Part shown: piece after piece, positions 16,930 through 26,113 of the stretch | Layout: each line of letters starts with the position of its first letter | Numbering within the stretch: the first letter of the stretch is position 1 | Assembly: GCA_937949785.1 (NCBI GenBank) | Contig: CALEDH010000026.1 | Location: 1 to 45,946, forward strand | DNA: 45,946 bases | Reading direction: 5' to 3' | Origin: an uncultured Sulfolobales archaeon | Lineage (GTDB): Archaea > Thermoproteota > Thermoprotei_A > Sulfolobales > NBVN01 | Notes under the pieces: generated by a model | Seen by the model: the letters and a program-made list of their open reading frames with translations, nothing else | What the model was told of the DNA's origin: nothing | Databases searched by the model: none | Program-made: the position numbers and the translations under genes

Positions 16930-17681
16930 AATCTCACCTCAATACCTAAGTTCTTAAGGTACGTTTTCAACTCGTAGATCCTTATAATTCCGTCATGGAA
17001 AACCCCGGCTGCAAGCGCAGCATCGACATTACATATACTAAACAACTCGTAGAAATGCCTTAGATCACCAGCACCGCCACTAGCTATGACCGGGATCTTA
17101 ACAGATTCTGAGACCGCCTTAGTTAACTCGATATCATAACCCAGTCTAGTACCATCCATATCAATACTTGTGAGCAGTATTTCTCCAGCACCTAACCCCT
17201 CAACGGTTTTAGCCCAGCTCACTACTTCTAAGTCAGTGATGTATGTACCGGACCTAGTGTACACTAAGTACTTATCAGCGATTCTCTTAGCGTCTATCGC
17301 TACTACTATAGATTGAGACCCGAATTCCGTGGATGCATTCCTAATTAACTTCTCATCTTCAACTGCTGCAGTATTTATGCTTACCTTATCAGCACCTGAT
17401 GATAACGCATACGATACATCATTTAAAGTCCTTAAACCCCCTCCTACTGTTAGCGGTATGCTTAACACGCTTGCCGTATTCTTAACAACTTCGAATAACG
17501 TACGCCTTCCCTCAATGCTTGCCGTGATATCCAGGAAAACTATCTCATCAGCACCCTCATCCTCATACCTAGAAGCCAATTCTACCGGGTCTCCCTTATC
17601 CTTAAGATCGGTGAATCTAACTCCCTTAACCACCCTACCATCCCTAACATCTAAGCATGGAATTATCCTCTTAGCAATCAT
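16926..17681 (-). CDS. hisF: Imidazole glycerol phosphate synthase, cyclase subunit
   Basis: 251-residue TIM barrel that joins HisH. Catalytic Asp in IIPCLDVRDGRVVKGVRF near residue 11 and in IVVAIDAKRIADKY near residue 130; phosphate loops VGGGLRTLNDV and ASGGAGDLRHF. ATG 17681 overlaps the hisB stop by 4 bp. Confidence 0.97.
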   Translation of the reverse strand: MIAKRIIPCLDVRDGRVVKGVRFTDLKDKGDPVELASRYEDEGADEIVFLDITASIEGRRTLFEVVKNTASVLSIPLTVGGGLRTLNDVSYALSSGADKVSINTAAVEDEKLIRNASTEFGSQSIVVAIDAKRIADKYLVYTRSGTYITDLEVVSWAKTVEGLGAGEILLTSIDMDGTRLGYDIELTKAVSESVKIPVIASGGAGDLRHFYELFSICNVDAALAAGVFHDGIIRIYELKTYLKNLGIEVRL

Positions 17682-18268
17682 AACAATCCCTTCAAACTCC
17701 TTACAGACGTGCCTACAATTCTTGAGGCATCATATAAAACCACCCCAAGACCTTTAAACATAGCCTCAATTATATGATGCGTGTTTACACCACATAACTG
17801 TATTAAATGTATAGTTACTCCTGAACTCCTAGCTAGTGATTCAGCGAAATGTAGTACGTTCTCAACAGACAGACCTCCTATAGACCCCCCACTAAATTTA
17901 AAGTTAGTGTAACACCCATCCCTACCAGAAATATCTACAGCAACTAACATTAAGGCTTCATCCATTGGAATTACTGTAGATGAATATCTCTTAATACCGG
18001 TTTTATCACCTAAAGCATCCTTAAATACCTCACCTAACGTGATGGCTACGTCCTCAACTATGTGGTGGTCATCTAATCCGAGCTTATCTATAGCTTTAAC
18101 GCTTGCCGTTGAGTTCATGTAGTATAGGAGTGAGGTAAGCATGTGGTTGAAGAACGGTATCGGTGTGGAGACCTCTATAGGTCCTACCTCATCGATATTT
18201 ATAGATACTTCAACTAACGTCTCTTTTGTTTCTCTAATCCTACGTGCACTTCTAGACATGTTTAACAC
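17678..18268 (-). CDS. hisB: Imidazoleglycerol-phosphate dehydratase
   Basis: 196 residues, dehydratase domain only (no phosphatase domain). Mn-binding motifs: IPFFNHMLTSLLYYM, GLDDHHIVEDVAITLGE, VENVLHFAESLAR and GVNTHHIIEAMFKGLG. Sixth step of the pathway. Overlaps hisA by 17 bp; ATG 18259 (MSRSARRIRETKET) is an equally likely start. Confidence 0.96.
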   Translation of the reverse strand: MLNMSRSARRIRETKETLVEVSINIDEVGPIEVSTPIPFFNHMLTSLLYYMNSTASVKAIDKLGLDDHHIVEDVAITLGEVFKDALGDKTGIKRYSSTVIPMDEALMLVAVDISGRDGCYTNFKFSGGSIGGLSVENVLHFAESLARSSGVTIHLIQLCGVNTHHIIEAMFKGLGVVLYDASRIVGTSVRSLKGLL

Positions 18269-18947
18269 CTAGTAAAGAACCTCTATACATAGCCATCCCC
18301 ACTATAGCATAGTCCATACCTACATCCTTCAAGAACTTCAGGTCATCCATACTTGATATCCCTCCAGCATATTCCTTCAAACCGTTAACCCTCATTACGA
18401 AGTTCTGCACCTTCCTATCAACACCTCCTTCAGTCCCCTCAACCCCTACGTAGGTGAAGATAACACCTAAAACACTGTAGGAGTTAATATCACTTAAAGC
18501 TACGTCAATACTCATACCTCGTTTCCCCCACCCCCTCATCCGTATAGTTAAGTCCTCATCGTAGTCAACAGCTATTAAAACCTTCTCACCTCCTATAACG
18601 TTTAACATCTCCTCGAACAGCTGGCGGTCCTCGTAGAAGATGGTTGATACCACTATAGATGATGCGCCGTAGGACAGCAGACGCTGTGCCTTCACACTAT
18701 CTCTGACACCTCCACCAACCTGAAGCCATTTAAAACCTAAGTTAGTTAAGGCCTTTATAAGCCCTTCATTATCACCGCATCCTTCAGCAGCGTCTAAGTC
18801 AACGATATGTAGTGCTTCATAACCTAACTCATAGAGGTTTTCAGCAACCTTAATAGCATCCCCAACTACTAACCCAGAACCTCTAATACCTCTAACCCTC
18901 TTCACAGCCTTACCAGAACTTAAGTCAATGCTAGGGATGACCTTCAT
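18252..18947 (-). CDS. hisA: ProFAR isomerase
   Basis: 231-residue TIM barrel. Catalytic Asp in IPSIDLSSGKAVKRVRG (residue 7); LHIVDLDAAEG, LQVGGGVRDSVKAQ and YAGGISSMDDLKFL match HisA. The second catalytic Asp is probably in VLIAVDYDEDL. Starts at ATG 18947, overlapping the hisG stop by 4 bp. Confidence 0.95.
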   Translation of the reverse strand: MKVIPSIDLSSGKAVKRVRGIRGSGLVVGDAIKVAENLYELGYEALHIVDLDAAEGCGDNEGLIKALTNLGFKWLQVGGGVRDSVKAQRLLSYGASSIVVSTIFYEDRQLFEEMLNVIGGEKVLIAVDYDEDLTIRMRGWGKRGMSIDVALSDINSYSVLGVIFTYVGVEGTEGGVDRKVQNFVMRVNGLKEYAGGISSMDDLKFLKDVGMDYAIVGMAMYRGSLLGVKHV

Positions 18948-19801
18948 TCAATCACCTTCTCAATATTAACTATCACTAAGTCCTTAGCACCATACGCCTT
19001 AACCTTAGCTACGAGATCTGGTAACGCATCATCACTAACCACCGTGATTACCTCCCATACATCATGTCTGCATAACTTAGTAATAGCCGGTGCTAGCATT
19101 GCTGGTAGGACTGACAATACGTTACTCAGCTTATCGTCTGGGACGTTCATGAATATTAACTTCTTACCTTTAGCAGCTATAACTCCCTTAGCCATAGTTA
19201 TAACAATGTTTAACTCCTCAGCCGTAGGTTTCTTCATCCAATCCCTAGGTGCGATTATCACTGCGTAGGTCTCCATGATAAAGTCAAGCACTTTAAGTCC
19301 GTGGAGTTTAAGCGTTGTTCCAGTACTTACAACATCTATTATGGCGTCTGCAGCGCCTAAGTAAGGCATTACCTCAGCAGCACCGCTAACCCTCACTAAC
19401 TTCGCCTTTAAACCCCTACCTTGAACGTAATTCATCGCGATATTATAGTACTTAGTAGCTATTCTAATACCTTGCGGCAGGCCGTTAACCGATTTAACAT
19501 CCCAGCCTTGAGGGATGGCTAGGGCTATTTTCGCATGTCCGAAGTCTAATTTAAGTAGTTCTACAACAGACGTATTACTCTCGACGACGTAGTCATGACC
19601 CGTTATACCTAGATCAGCACCACCGCTCTCAACAATGTATGGGATGTCCTCAGGTCTAACCATAATTAACTCAACGCCATCCCAATTCGTAGGAATTACA
19701 AGCGCTCTTTCATCCATCGACAGCGGTTTAATACCTGTTAACTGCAGTAAGTTTATAGTTGGTTGTTGGAGCCTTCCCTTATTAGGTATTGCGATCCTCA
19801 T
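18944..19801 (-). CDS. hisG: ATP phosphoribosyltransferase, long form
   Basis: 285 residues: first, committed step of histidine synthesis. MRIAIPNKGRLQQPTINLL, MVRPEDIPYIVESGGADLGI, ISTxTTLK-type DVVSTGTTLKLHG phosphate loop near residue 155. Its length and C-terminal ACT-like region (residues about 210-285) mark the long HisG with built-in histidine feedback; no hisZ is needed. Overlaps hisC by 4 bp. Confidence 0.96.
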   Translation of the reverse strand: MRIAIPNKGRLQQPTINLLQLTGIKPLSMDERALVIPTNWDGVELIMVRPEDIPYIVESGGADLGITGHDYVVESNTSVVELLKLDFGHAKIALAIPQGWDVKSVNGLPQGIRIATKYYNIAMNYVQGRGLKAKLVRVSGAAEVMPYLGAADAIIDVVSTGTTLKLHGLKVLDFIMETYAVIIAPRDWMKKPTAEELNIVITMAKGVIAAKGKKLIFMNVPDDKLSNVLSVLPAMLAPAITKLCRHDVWEVITVVSDDALPDLVAKVKAYGAKDLVIVNIEKVIE

Positions 19802-20808
19802 ACACCATCACCTAGGATTTTGAGGAGCTTACCACACTGTTCTTCAGAACCTACTGAAACCCTGTAGAGACCGTTATCAATAGCTTTAATAGCTATGCCG
19901 TGTTTTAATAGTAAGTCTCTAAGGTCTCTCGAATCACGTACTAGGATGAAATTTGTTAGGGAGTTATAACTCCTAACCCCTAACTTCCTAAGTCCTTGAA
20001 GCATTAAGTCTCTGTTCCTCTTAATAGTATCTACAGCGGTGCTCACGTAGGTACTGTTCTTTAAGGCTGCTACACCAGCTGCTAGTGACGGTAGCGGAAT
20101 ATCAAACGGTGTGTATGTACTGCTTAACACATCAATAACTTCAGGGCTACCAACTACGTAACCTAGTCTAAAGCCGGCGAGTGAGAACGCCTTACTTAAA
20201 CTTCTAACAACTATTATGTTTGGGTAATCCCTGATTAACGGGACTGCGGTATAACCTGAGAATTCGAAGTATGTCTCATCAATTAATATGAACCCTTTAA
20301 CAACTCCAGCTAATTCTGAAATTAACTTAGGATCCCCCCTAAGCACCGGCGACCCGGTAGGATTGTTCGGATCATCAATAACAACTAAGTCAGCGTCCTC
20401 AGCCATTAAAATTAAGTCAGTGTAATCTAAACACCACCAATCACCGCATTCCCTAAGGTTAACTTCAACCTTCTTAAGACCTCTATTCGATGTGAATATG
20501 TCGAACATACTGTACGTAGGGTTTAGGAGGAGTACCTCATCACCTACCTCCACGATCGTGTAGAAGATAGCTCTTAAAGCAGCGTCACCCCCTGCGTAGG
20601 GGAACACTTCAGCTACATCAACACCGACATAGCCAGCAAGCAGCTCTCTAAACTCAGCAAATAACTTAGAATTAACGTAAAGATTACCGTACTGAATTAC
20701 CTCAGTTACGTACTCTACTACGTGCTTAGGTGGGGGTAACGGTGATTCATTTAAATGGAGTCTGATTTCAGCGTTGACATCATTAAATGAATAACGCTTA
20801 GAATTCAA
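19798..20808 (-). CDS. hisC: Histidinol-phosphate aminotransferase
   Basis: 336 residues from TTG 20808; class I/II PLP fold. IRLHLNESPLPPPKH (substrate end), YAGGDAALRAIF, LLNPTYSMFD, VIDDPNNPTGSPV, DETYFEFSG, and PLP Lys in VVRSLSKAFSLAGFRLGYV. First gene of the his operon. The open frame continues upstream for 17 further codons (through RVKPWLL) to a TAG; ATT 20850 has AGGGGT five nt before it and sits close to the TATA-predicted transcription start, so a longer product from a non-canonical start is possible. Confidence 0.93.
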   Translation of the reverse strand: MNSKRYSFNDVNAEIRLHLNESPLPPPKHVVEYVTEVIQYGNLYVNSKLFAEFRELLAGYVGVDVAEVFPYAGGDAALRAIFYTIVEVGDEVLLLNPTYSMFDIFTSNRGLKKVEVNLRECGDWWCLDYTDLILMAEDADLVVIDDPNNPTGSPVLRGDPKLISELAGVVKGFILIDETYFEFSGYTAVPLIRDYPNIIVVRSLSKAFSLAGFRLGYVVGSPEVIDVLSSTYTPFDIPLPSLAAGVAALKNSTYVSTAVDTIKRNRDLMLQGLRKLGVRSYNSLTNFILVRDSRDLRDLLLKHGIAIKAIDNGLYRVSVGSEEQCGKLLKILGDGV

Positions 20809-20879
20809 TAACCACGGCTTTACCCTACTACTAACAGACCTGTATGCAATCCAAGACCCCTAAAAAGATTGTAGTTAGG

Positions 20880-20888
20880 TTTAAAAAG
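20880..20888 (-). promoter_or_regulatory. TATA box of the histidine operon
   Basis: CTTTTTAAA on the minus strand. Transcription would begin near 20858, about 50 nt before TTG 20808 but only about 8 nt before ATT 20850. Confidence 0.5.
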
Positions 20889-20947
20889 CTTACTTTAAAC
20901 ACATAAACTTATATTCAACGTCGACCATAATCTCACGGTATTAATCT

Positions 20948-21748
20948 ATGATCTCACCTCAGGACTTCTGGTCAGCACCGTTTACTAAGTCAAGTAAGTC
21001 AGCATTAGTGCCGAGAGGCCCCTGGATATATGCGATGACAGGTATAGGCGTTTACTACAGGGCTGATGCCTCAGCCCTCCCTGACGTAGTTCCTAAACCT
21101 TTAAAAGTTGTTGATGGTGATGTATTTACGTATTTAACTGAGATAATCTCATGGAGCCCTAATGCTTCAGACCTAGTTGTTGAGGCTCCCGGACAGTTAC
21201 AGTATAGTGAGGGAGCGTTCTTCGTTAAGGTAAGCCATAATGGTAAAACATATCTTTACTGCCCCTACATGTGGGTTGATAACGACCTCTCCCTATTAAG
21301 GGGTTTACTTGCCGGTTGGCCGAAGAAATTAGCTAAGATCGTTATAACCAGACTTCACCCACTACTACCCCCGTTAGACAGGCCTAAGAAGGGTTTGAAG
21401 TTAGGAGGTTATTTAGAGAGGATGGGGTCGACACTATATAGGATAAGGGTTGAACTAGCAGATGATGTGGAAAGCAGCGCAGTACCGTTACTCTCTGAAT
21501 ACCCGTTCATACTACCTAGGTATTTCGCTGGGATAGCGCCCGGCCTAGCATCTGTGAACGAGTTAGTAGAGTTCGAAGGTGACGCAGTAGTTAAGTCGTG
21601 GGAAGGGGTGGGCAACATAGATTTAATTGGAGGTGTTAATGACGAGCTACACTTCTTTAAACCAGCATCAGCTGTTAGAGGTTATTACTTCCAAATGCTG
21701 CTTAAGGTAAAGGGTTTGAAGAATGTCGGTAGTGTTGAGGGATTTTAA
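20948..21748 (+). CDS. Acetoacetate decarboxylase-family protein
   Basis: 266 residues. The Schiff-base lysine neighbourhood of acetoacetate decarboxylase is kept in LLAGWPKKLAKIVI (family GYPKK) near residue 118, after YLYCPYMWVDND and before FILPRYFAGIAPG. The fold's members include decarboxylases and aldolase-dehydratases, so the substrate is open. ATG 20948; 47 bp before the XPD-like gene on the same strand. Confidence 0.85.
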   Translation: MISPQDFWSAPFTKSSKSALVPRGPWIYAMTGIGVYYRADASALPDVVPKPLKVVDGDVFTYLTEIISWSPNASDLVVEAPGQLQYSEGAFFVKVSHNGKTYLYCPYMWVDNDLSLLRGLLAGWPKKLAKIVITRLHPLLPPLDRPKKGLKLGGYLERMGSTLYRIRVELADDVESSAVPLLSEYPFILPRYFAGIAPGLASVNELVEFEGDAVVKSWEGVGNIDLIGGVNDELHFFKPASAVRGYYFQMLLKVKGLKNVGSVEGF

Positions 21749-21795
21749 CTTAAAAGTGCTTTTCTAAGTAAGAATACGTTCTCAGGTGTTAATTA

Positions 21796-23616
21796 CTGGT
21801 TGATAGGTTCTTCCCTTACAGTTCCTTCAGGCAGGGACAGAAGGAAGCTATAAGAGCCTGCGATGAACTACTTAAAACTTCTAAGGCGTTAATTTTAAAA
21901 GCTCCTACAGGGTTTGGCAAGACATCAGTGGCGATCTCCTTAGGTATTTCTAGAGCGCCGACTATCCACTCAGTAAGGACTAGAAATGAGATAACACCGG
22001 TTTTAAGGGATCTTATACTACTGCAGAGTAAGTTTGAAGATCTGAAGTTCTCACTCATATACTCAGCGCATAGTATGTGCCCATTAATTAGGAGTGGTAG
22101 GGTAGAACCTGAGGACTTCTGGGTAAACTGCCAATTCCTCAGAGGCTTGGGGAGGTGTGATTACTTTGAAGTATCTAAAAATGTGGGTGTGGGAGATGTT
22201 GAGCCAATAATCCGCTCCAGCAGTAATCATGTGAGCGTAGTTAGGAATATTGCTAAGATCCTTAAATCATGCCCTTACTTCACCCTTACTAAACTAGCAC
22301 TTCAATCAGACTACGTAGTGGTTACGTATCCCTACGTCTTCGTCAAGGAATTCTTCGAGAGTTTATTTCAAGAACGTAGTATGGCGGAATACTCGTTAAT
22401 AGTTGATGAGGCTCACATGATTGTTGACCCAGCCACAATATACTCATATGAGATCCCAGGCCTTAGAGTTAGAGCAGCTATTGATGAAGTCGTTAAGTAC
22501 TTAGGAGGTGATGCCGTTATCGAGGAATTCCTTATTAAGTTATTAAAAGTTGTTGAGAGTTCCCCAGCTAACGGTTTGCGTTTAGTAGATTGTAATGGGT
22601 TAAACCTCGATGAAGAACTGTTAAACCACATAGCTACCACAGCTTTAGAGGTGAAGAAAACTGTTCTGAAAGAGTTATTGAGGAGAGGTGTACCCATACC
22701 ATTAGTTATGGGTAGTAAGGTCGCAATTACTAAAGTAGCTGCCCTCCTATTAAGGTTAGTTGATGGAAGGTTTAAGCTATTTACATATAGATATGGCGGT
22801 GAGCACTACTTAGTAACTACTGCAGTAGATCACGAGGTGATTAAGGATATCTTAAGCTCATATAAATATGTGGTAATGATGTCCGGGACACCTCCTCCTG
22901 AGGAATTCGTGAGGAGGGCCGTAGGCTTGGAGGAAGTAGCTTATGTGGATGTTTTAGAGTTAGGGGCTAAATCACCCTACGATAACATAGCGGTATTACT
23001 AACAACCCAGCTGACATCTAAGTTTGAAGTACGTGGTGAGGAGATATACACACTCTACTCTAAGTACATTGATGTGGTAGATGTGCTTATTAGGAATGTA
23101 AAGTTAATTATCTACCCCAGCTACGAAGTTATGAGTAATATAGTTAAGTACTTAAGGAGGGGATTCGTTGAGCGTAGAGATACAACTATTGAAGACCTTC
23201 TGAAGTCTCTTAACCGTAATACATTAGTGCATGCAGTTGCCGGCGGTAAGCTATGTGAGGGGATAGAGCTAACGCGGAATGGTAGGTCTTTAATTAGCTG
23301 CGTGTTCATAGCAGGGGTACCTTACCCTCAAGAAGATGATTACGTTAGGGAGGTCATAAGGCGTTTAGCTCTAAAATTACCGGTAGTTGAGGGTAGGGAT
23401 TACGTATATAATTTAAACGCATCCATAAAGACCTTACAGGCAGTAGGTAGGTCTATTAGGTCTGAGGGGGACTCCGCGTTAGTGGTATTAGGTGATAGAA
23501 GATTCCTTTATAAAGGCTTAAGGAAATATCTGGCTTTAAGGAATTTTAAGCTAATTAAAGGTCTTGAAGAGTTCAAGTTCTATATTGAGAGATTGGCTAA
23601 GGAATTCCTACCTTAA
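21796..23616 (+). CDS. XPD/Rad3-type superfamily 2 DNA helicase, no canonical start codon
   Basis: About 606 residues. Walker A in LILKAPTGFGKTSVAISLG, DEAH box in SLIVDEAHMIVDP, motif VI in QAVGRSIRSEGDSA. Four cysteines in XPD order (SMCPLI, VNCQFLRG, GRCDYF, SCPYF) should bind the [4Fe-4S] cluster of this family. The first ATG/GTG/TTG in frame is GTG 21928, after Walker A; the frame stays open back to TAA 21790-21792 and encodes the conserved RFFPYSSFRQGQKEAIRA. CTG 21796 has AGGTG seven nt before it; TTA 21793 is the alternative. Confidence 0.9.
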   Translation: MVDRFFPYSSFRQGQKEAIRACDELLKTSKALILKAPTGFGKTSVAISLGISRAPTIHSVRTRNEITPVLRDLILLQSKFEDLKFSLIYSAHSMCPLIRSGRVEPEDFWVNCQFLRGLGRCDYFEVSKNVGVGDVEPIIRSSSNHVSVVRNIAKILKSCPYFTLTKLALQSDYVVVTYPYVFVKEFFESLFQERSMAEYSLIVDEAHMIVDPATIYSYEIPGLRVRAAIDEVVKYLGGDAVIEEFLIKLLKVVESSPANGLRLVDCNGLNLDEELLNHIATTALEVKKTVLKELLRRGVPIPLVMGSKVAITKVAALLLRLVDGRFKLFTYRYGGEHYLVTTAVDHEVIKDILSSYKYVVMMSGTPPPEEFVRRAVGLEEVAYVDVLELGAKSPYDNIAVLLTTQLTSKFEVRGEEIYTLYSKYIDVVDVLIRNVKLIIYPSYEVMSNIVKYLRRGFVERRDTTIEDLLKSLNRNTLVHAVAGGKLCEGIELTRNGRSLISCVFIAGVPYPQEDDYVREVIRRLALKLPVVEGRDYVYNLNASIKTLQAVGRSIRSEGDSALVVLGDRRFLYKGLRKYLALRNFKLIKGLEEFKFYIERLAKEFLP

Positions 23617-23812
23617 CTTAATACCGCGTTATATTCTACGCTTCCTCTACCCACATCTTTAAAGCATGTAAGCACGTCCTATAGGCTGAGTGGTAAAACG
23701 GGTTAGATATGTGTAGCTGTACGCCTAGCAATGTGTTTAACTTAGAAGAACTACTAGCTAACATGTCTAACCTCTAACGTTTCGAAAACCTCCTCCATGA
23801 CTGTTAGCCGTG

Positions 23813-24484
23813 CTATAAAGGTATTAGAGATGTTAGGAAGAACGTCTTAAAAATAATGTTAGCAGTGAATATGATAAGCGCTAACGCAAGGACTATCAGT
23901 AATATCCTATACCCAACTAAATTTAAGTGCTTTACCCCTTTAGATGATATGTATGCTAGGAGGGTTAGCCAGGTAAAATCAAGCCAGACATGCGATAAGT
24001 ACATAGTAGGTAATGCTGATATACCGCCATATCTTAGGACACCTTCTATGAGTGGCATACCGACCGTGGCCCACCATAGGAGGAAGAACGGATTTAAACC
24101 TGTTAATATTAATCCGACAAGTAATGGGTGTCTAACTTTGGAAAAACCTTTATTAACTCCGGATGTGGTAATACCTCGTTCAGCCTTAATCTTCACCGCA
24201 TCACTTATAAGTAAGTACGTGAAGAAGGAGTTGAAGATAACCATAAGCGTTGTCAGCGAATACCTAACCAATTCTAATTCTAAAAATTTAGTTATACCGC
24301 CGTAAAGTACTGTGAGGAACGTCACGTAAGGCAATTCAAAAAATAAATGCCCTAACGCTATTTGAATACCTCCCCTCCAACCATGCTTCACACCTAACGC
24401 TAAGGTCATCACGGAGAGAGGCCCTGGTGAGAGAGCTCCAGTAGCCGAAATAACCACCACTGAAGTTATAAATAAAGCGTCCAA
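23813..24484 (-). CDS. LysE/RhtB-type exporter
   Basis: 223 residues, about six membrane segments. The family N-terminal signature GALSPGPLSVMTLALGVKHG near residue 16 and a central NPFFLLWWATVG match LysE-fold exporters of amino acids and related solutes. Convergent with the XPD-like gene; the 196 bp between them show nothing I can name. Confidence 0.85.
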   Translation of the reverse strand: MDALFITSVVVISATGALSPGPLSVMTLALGVKHGWRGGIQIALGHLFFELPYVTFLTVLYGGITKFLELELVRYSLTTLMVIFNSFFTYLLISDAVKIKAERGITTSGVNKGFSKVRHPLLVGLILTGLNPFFLLWWATVGMPLIEGVLRYGGISALPTMYLSHVWLDFTWLTLLAYISSKGVKHLNLVGYRILLIVLALALIIFTANIIFKTFFLTSLIPL

Positions 24485-24534
24485 CTCACATAACCACTCA
24501 ACTAACTCAACCTAATTTATTAAAAAGTTAACTT

Positions 24535-24999
24535 ATGGAAGATATGGGGGTTAATCTGAATTTGAAAGGTCATATAGGATTTACCATTACATTGCTAAGC
24601 CTACTGTTCTTAGCGTTAGGGCTTAAGAACCCCTACTACATCAAGGTTATAATACTTTCCGCTGCCTTTTCATCCCTCCCAGACATAGATTTAAGGTTAG
24701 GCCTACCTCATAGGAAGTATACGCATAACATACTCTTCGTTGCTATCACATCGCTTCCACTCGGATATCTAACCTCAGCACTGCTTAACGACTTCAACCT
24801 AGGTTTCTACTCTGCAATACTTTCCGGCGTCTCACACCTACTATGCGATCTAATGACGTATATGGAGTTCACCCCCTTCTACCCATTTAGCAATAGGAAC
24901 ATCGCATTAAGGTTGTTTAAGTCTAATAACGAATTCGTTAATAACGCCTTCATGGTTTCCGGCACGCTGCTACTGATGCTATACATTATTCACCTATAG
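24535..24999 (+). CDS. DUF457 (YdjM-like) membrane metal-dependent hydrolase
   Basis: 154 residues, four membrane segments. Conserved polar motifs: SLPDIDLRLG near residue 44, PHRKYTHNILFV near residue 55, and SGVSHLLCDLMTYM near residue 98, the His/Asp pattern of DUF457 proteins. Cellular role unknown. Divergent from the LysE gene and 36 bp before pelA. Confidence 0.85.
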   Translation: MEDMGVNLNLKGHIGFTITLLSLLFLALGLKNPYYIKVIILSAAFSSLPDIDLRLGLPHRKYTHNILFVAITSLPLGYLTSALLNDFNLGFYSAILSGVSHLLCDLMTYMEFTPFYPFSNRNIALRLFKSNNEFVNNAFMVSGTLLLMLYIIHL

Positions 25000-25035
25000 T
25001 TTTTAACGTAATTAGCGTTAAGATCTTCGGTAAGG

Positions 25036-26085
25036 ATGAAGGTATTAGATAGGGATTTAAAGAGGGGTGTGGTTAGGGTCAGGGTTGAAGATGAGGATGA
25101 CCTCTGGATACTTAAAACTGTAGTTAGGAACGGCGATGTTGTCATCTCATATACTATGAGGGATGTTAAAGTTGATGGTGAGGGTAAGAGACGTCTACCG
25201 ATGAGACTCGCCGTTCAGGTTAAGAATATGTATTTCCAAGCATTTAGCAGTAGGTTAAGGGTTCATGGGGTAATAGTAGACGGCCCTGAAGAATACGGTT
25301 TGAAGGGCTCTCACCACACGTTTAACATCGATGTTGGGTGTGAGGTTGAAATAATTAAACGTAGTTGGACCTCAGCTGAGCTTAAACGCTTAGAGAGAAA
25401 TACTAGTAGGAGGTTGAACGCGTTATTAGTAGCTTTCGACCTCGATGAGATCTCTATAGCTATCCTCTACGACCAAGGCATTAAATACTTAATAGATAAA
25501 AGCCTACCGTCTCTCAATAAGAACTCAGGAGATTTAGACTTATTAACCGATGAAGTCACCGAACTGATCATTAGAGCGTTAAACACTACGAACAGCAATG
25601 CTATCGTAATAGCTAGCCCAGCATTCATGAAGGACTTAGTAACTACGAAGCTGAGGGAAAGAATAAACACTAAGATACCTATACTTAAGGACAGCGTCTC
25701 AAGCGGTGGGAGGGTAGGCGTTGAGGAGTTAGTTAGGAGGGACAGCGTTAAGAACTTGTTAAGAGAGATTAACGTAATAGAATCTGAGAAGGTGTTTGAG
25801 GAGTTTATGAAGCTTCTCATAAGCAGACCCTCTAAGGTTGCTTACGGGGTTAACGACGTTAAATTAGCTGCTACCTCCAATGCCATAGCTAAGCTATTAG
25901 TTCTTGAGGAAGTACTAACTGGTGATAGTTCTGAAGAGGTTGAAGGTATTTTGAATTTGGTTGAAGAGAGCGGTGGGGCTATAAGGATCGTAGGTAGTGA
26001 ATCACCGCTAAGTGTTAGACTTAGAGGTTTAGGCGGGATAGTAGCTATCCTAAGATATGACTTCGATCTAAGCAAACATGTTTGA
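25036..26085 (+). CDS. pelA: Pelota homologue, ribosome rescue factor
   Basis: 349 residues, the archaeal aPelota length: N-terminal Sm-like domain (about 1-130; ILKTVVRNGDVVISYTMRDV), central domain (LNALLVAFDLDEISIAIL) and C-terminal eL30-like domain (KVAYGVNDVKLAATSNAIAK). With aEF1alpha and ABCE1 it releases stalled ribosomes. Starts at ATG 25036. Confidence 0.95.
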   Translation: MKVLDRDLKRGVVRVRVEDEDDLWILKTVVRNGDVVISYTMRDVKVDGEGKRRLPMRLAVQVKNMYFQAFSSRLRVHGVIVDGPEEYGLKGSHHTFNIDVGCEVEIIKRSWTSAELKRLERNTSRRLNALLVAFDLDEISIAILYDQGIKYLIDKSLPSLNKNSGDLDLLTDEVTELIIRALNTTNSNAIVIASPAFMKDLVTTKLRERINTKIPILKDSVSSGGRVGVEELVRRDSVKNLLREINVIESEKVFEEFMKLLISRPSKVAYGVNDVKLAATSNAIAKLLVLEEVLTGDSSEEVEGILNLVEESGGAIRIVGSESPLSVRLRGLGGIVAILRYDFDLSKHV

Positions 26086-26113
26086 CGTTTGAAAAAGTTA
26101 AAAAGAATTCGTT

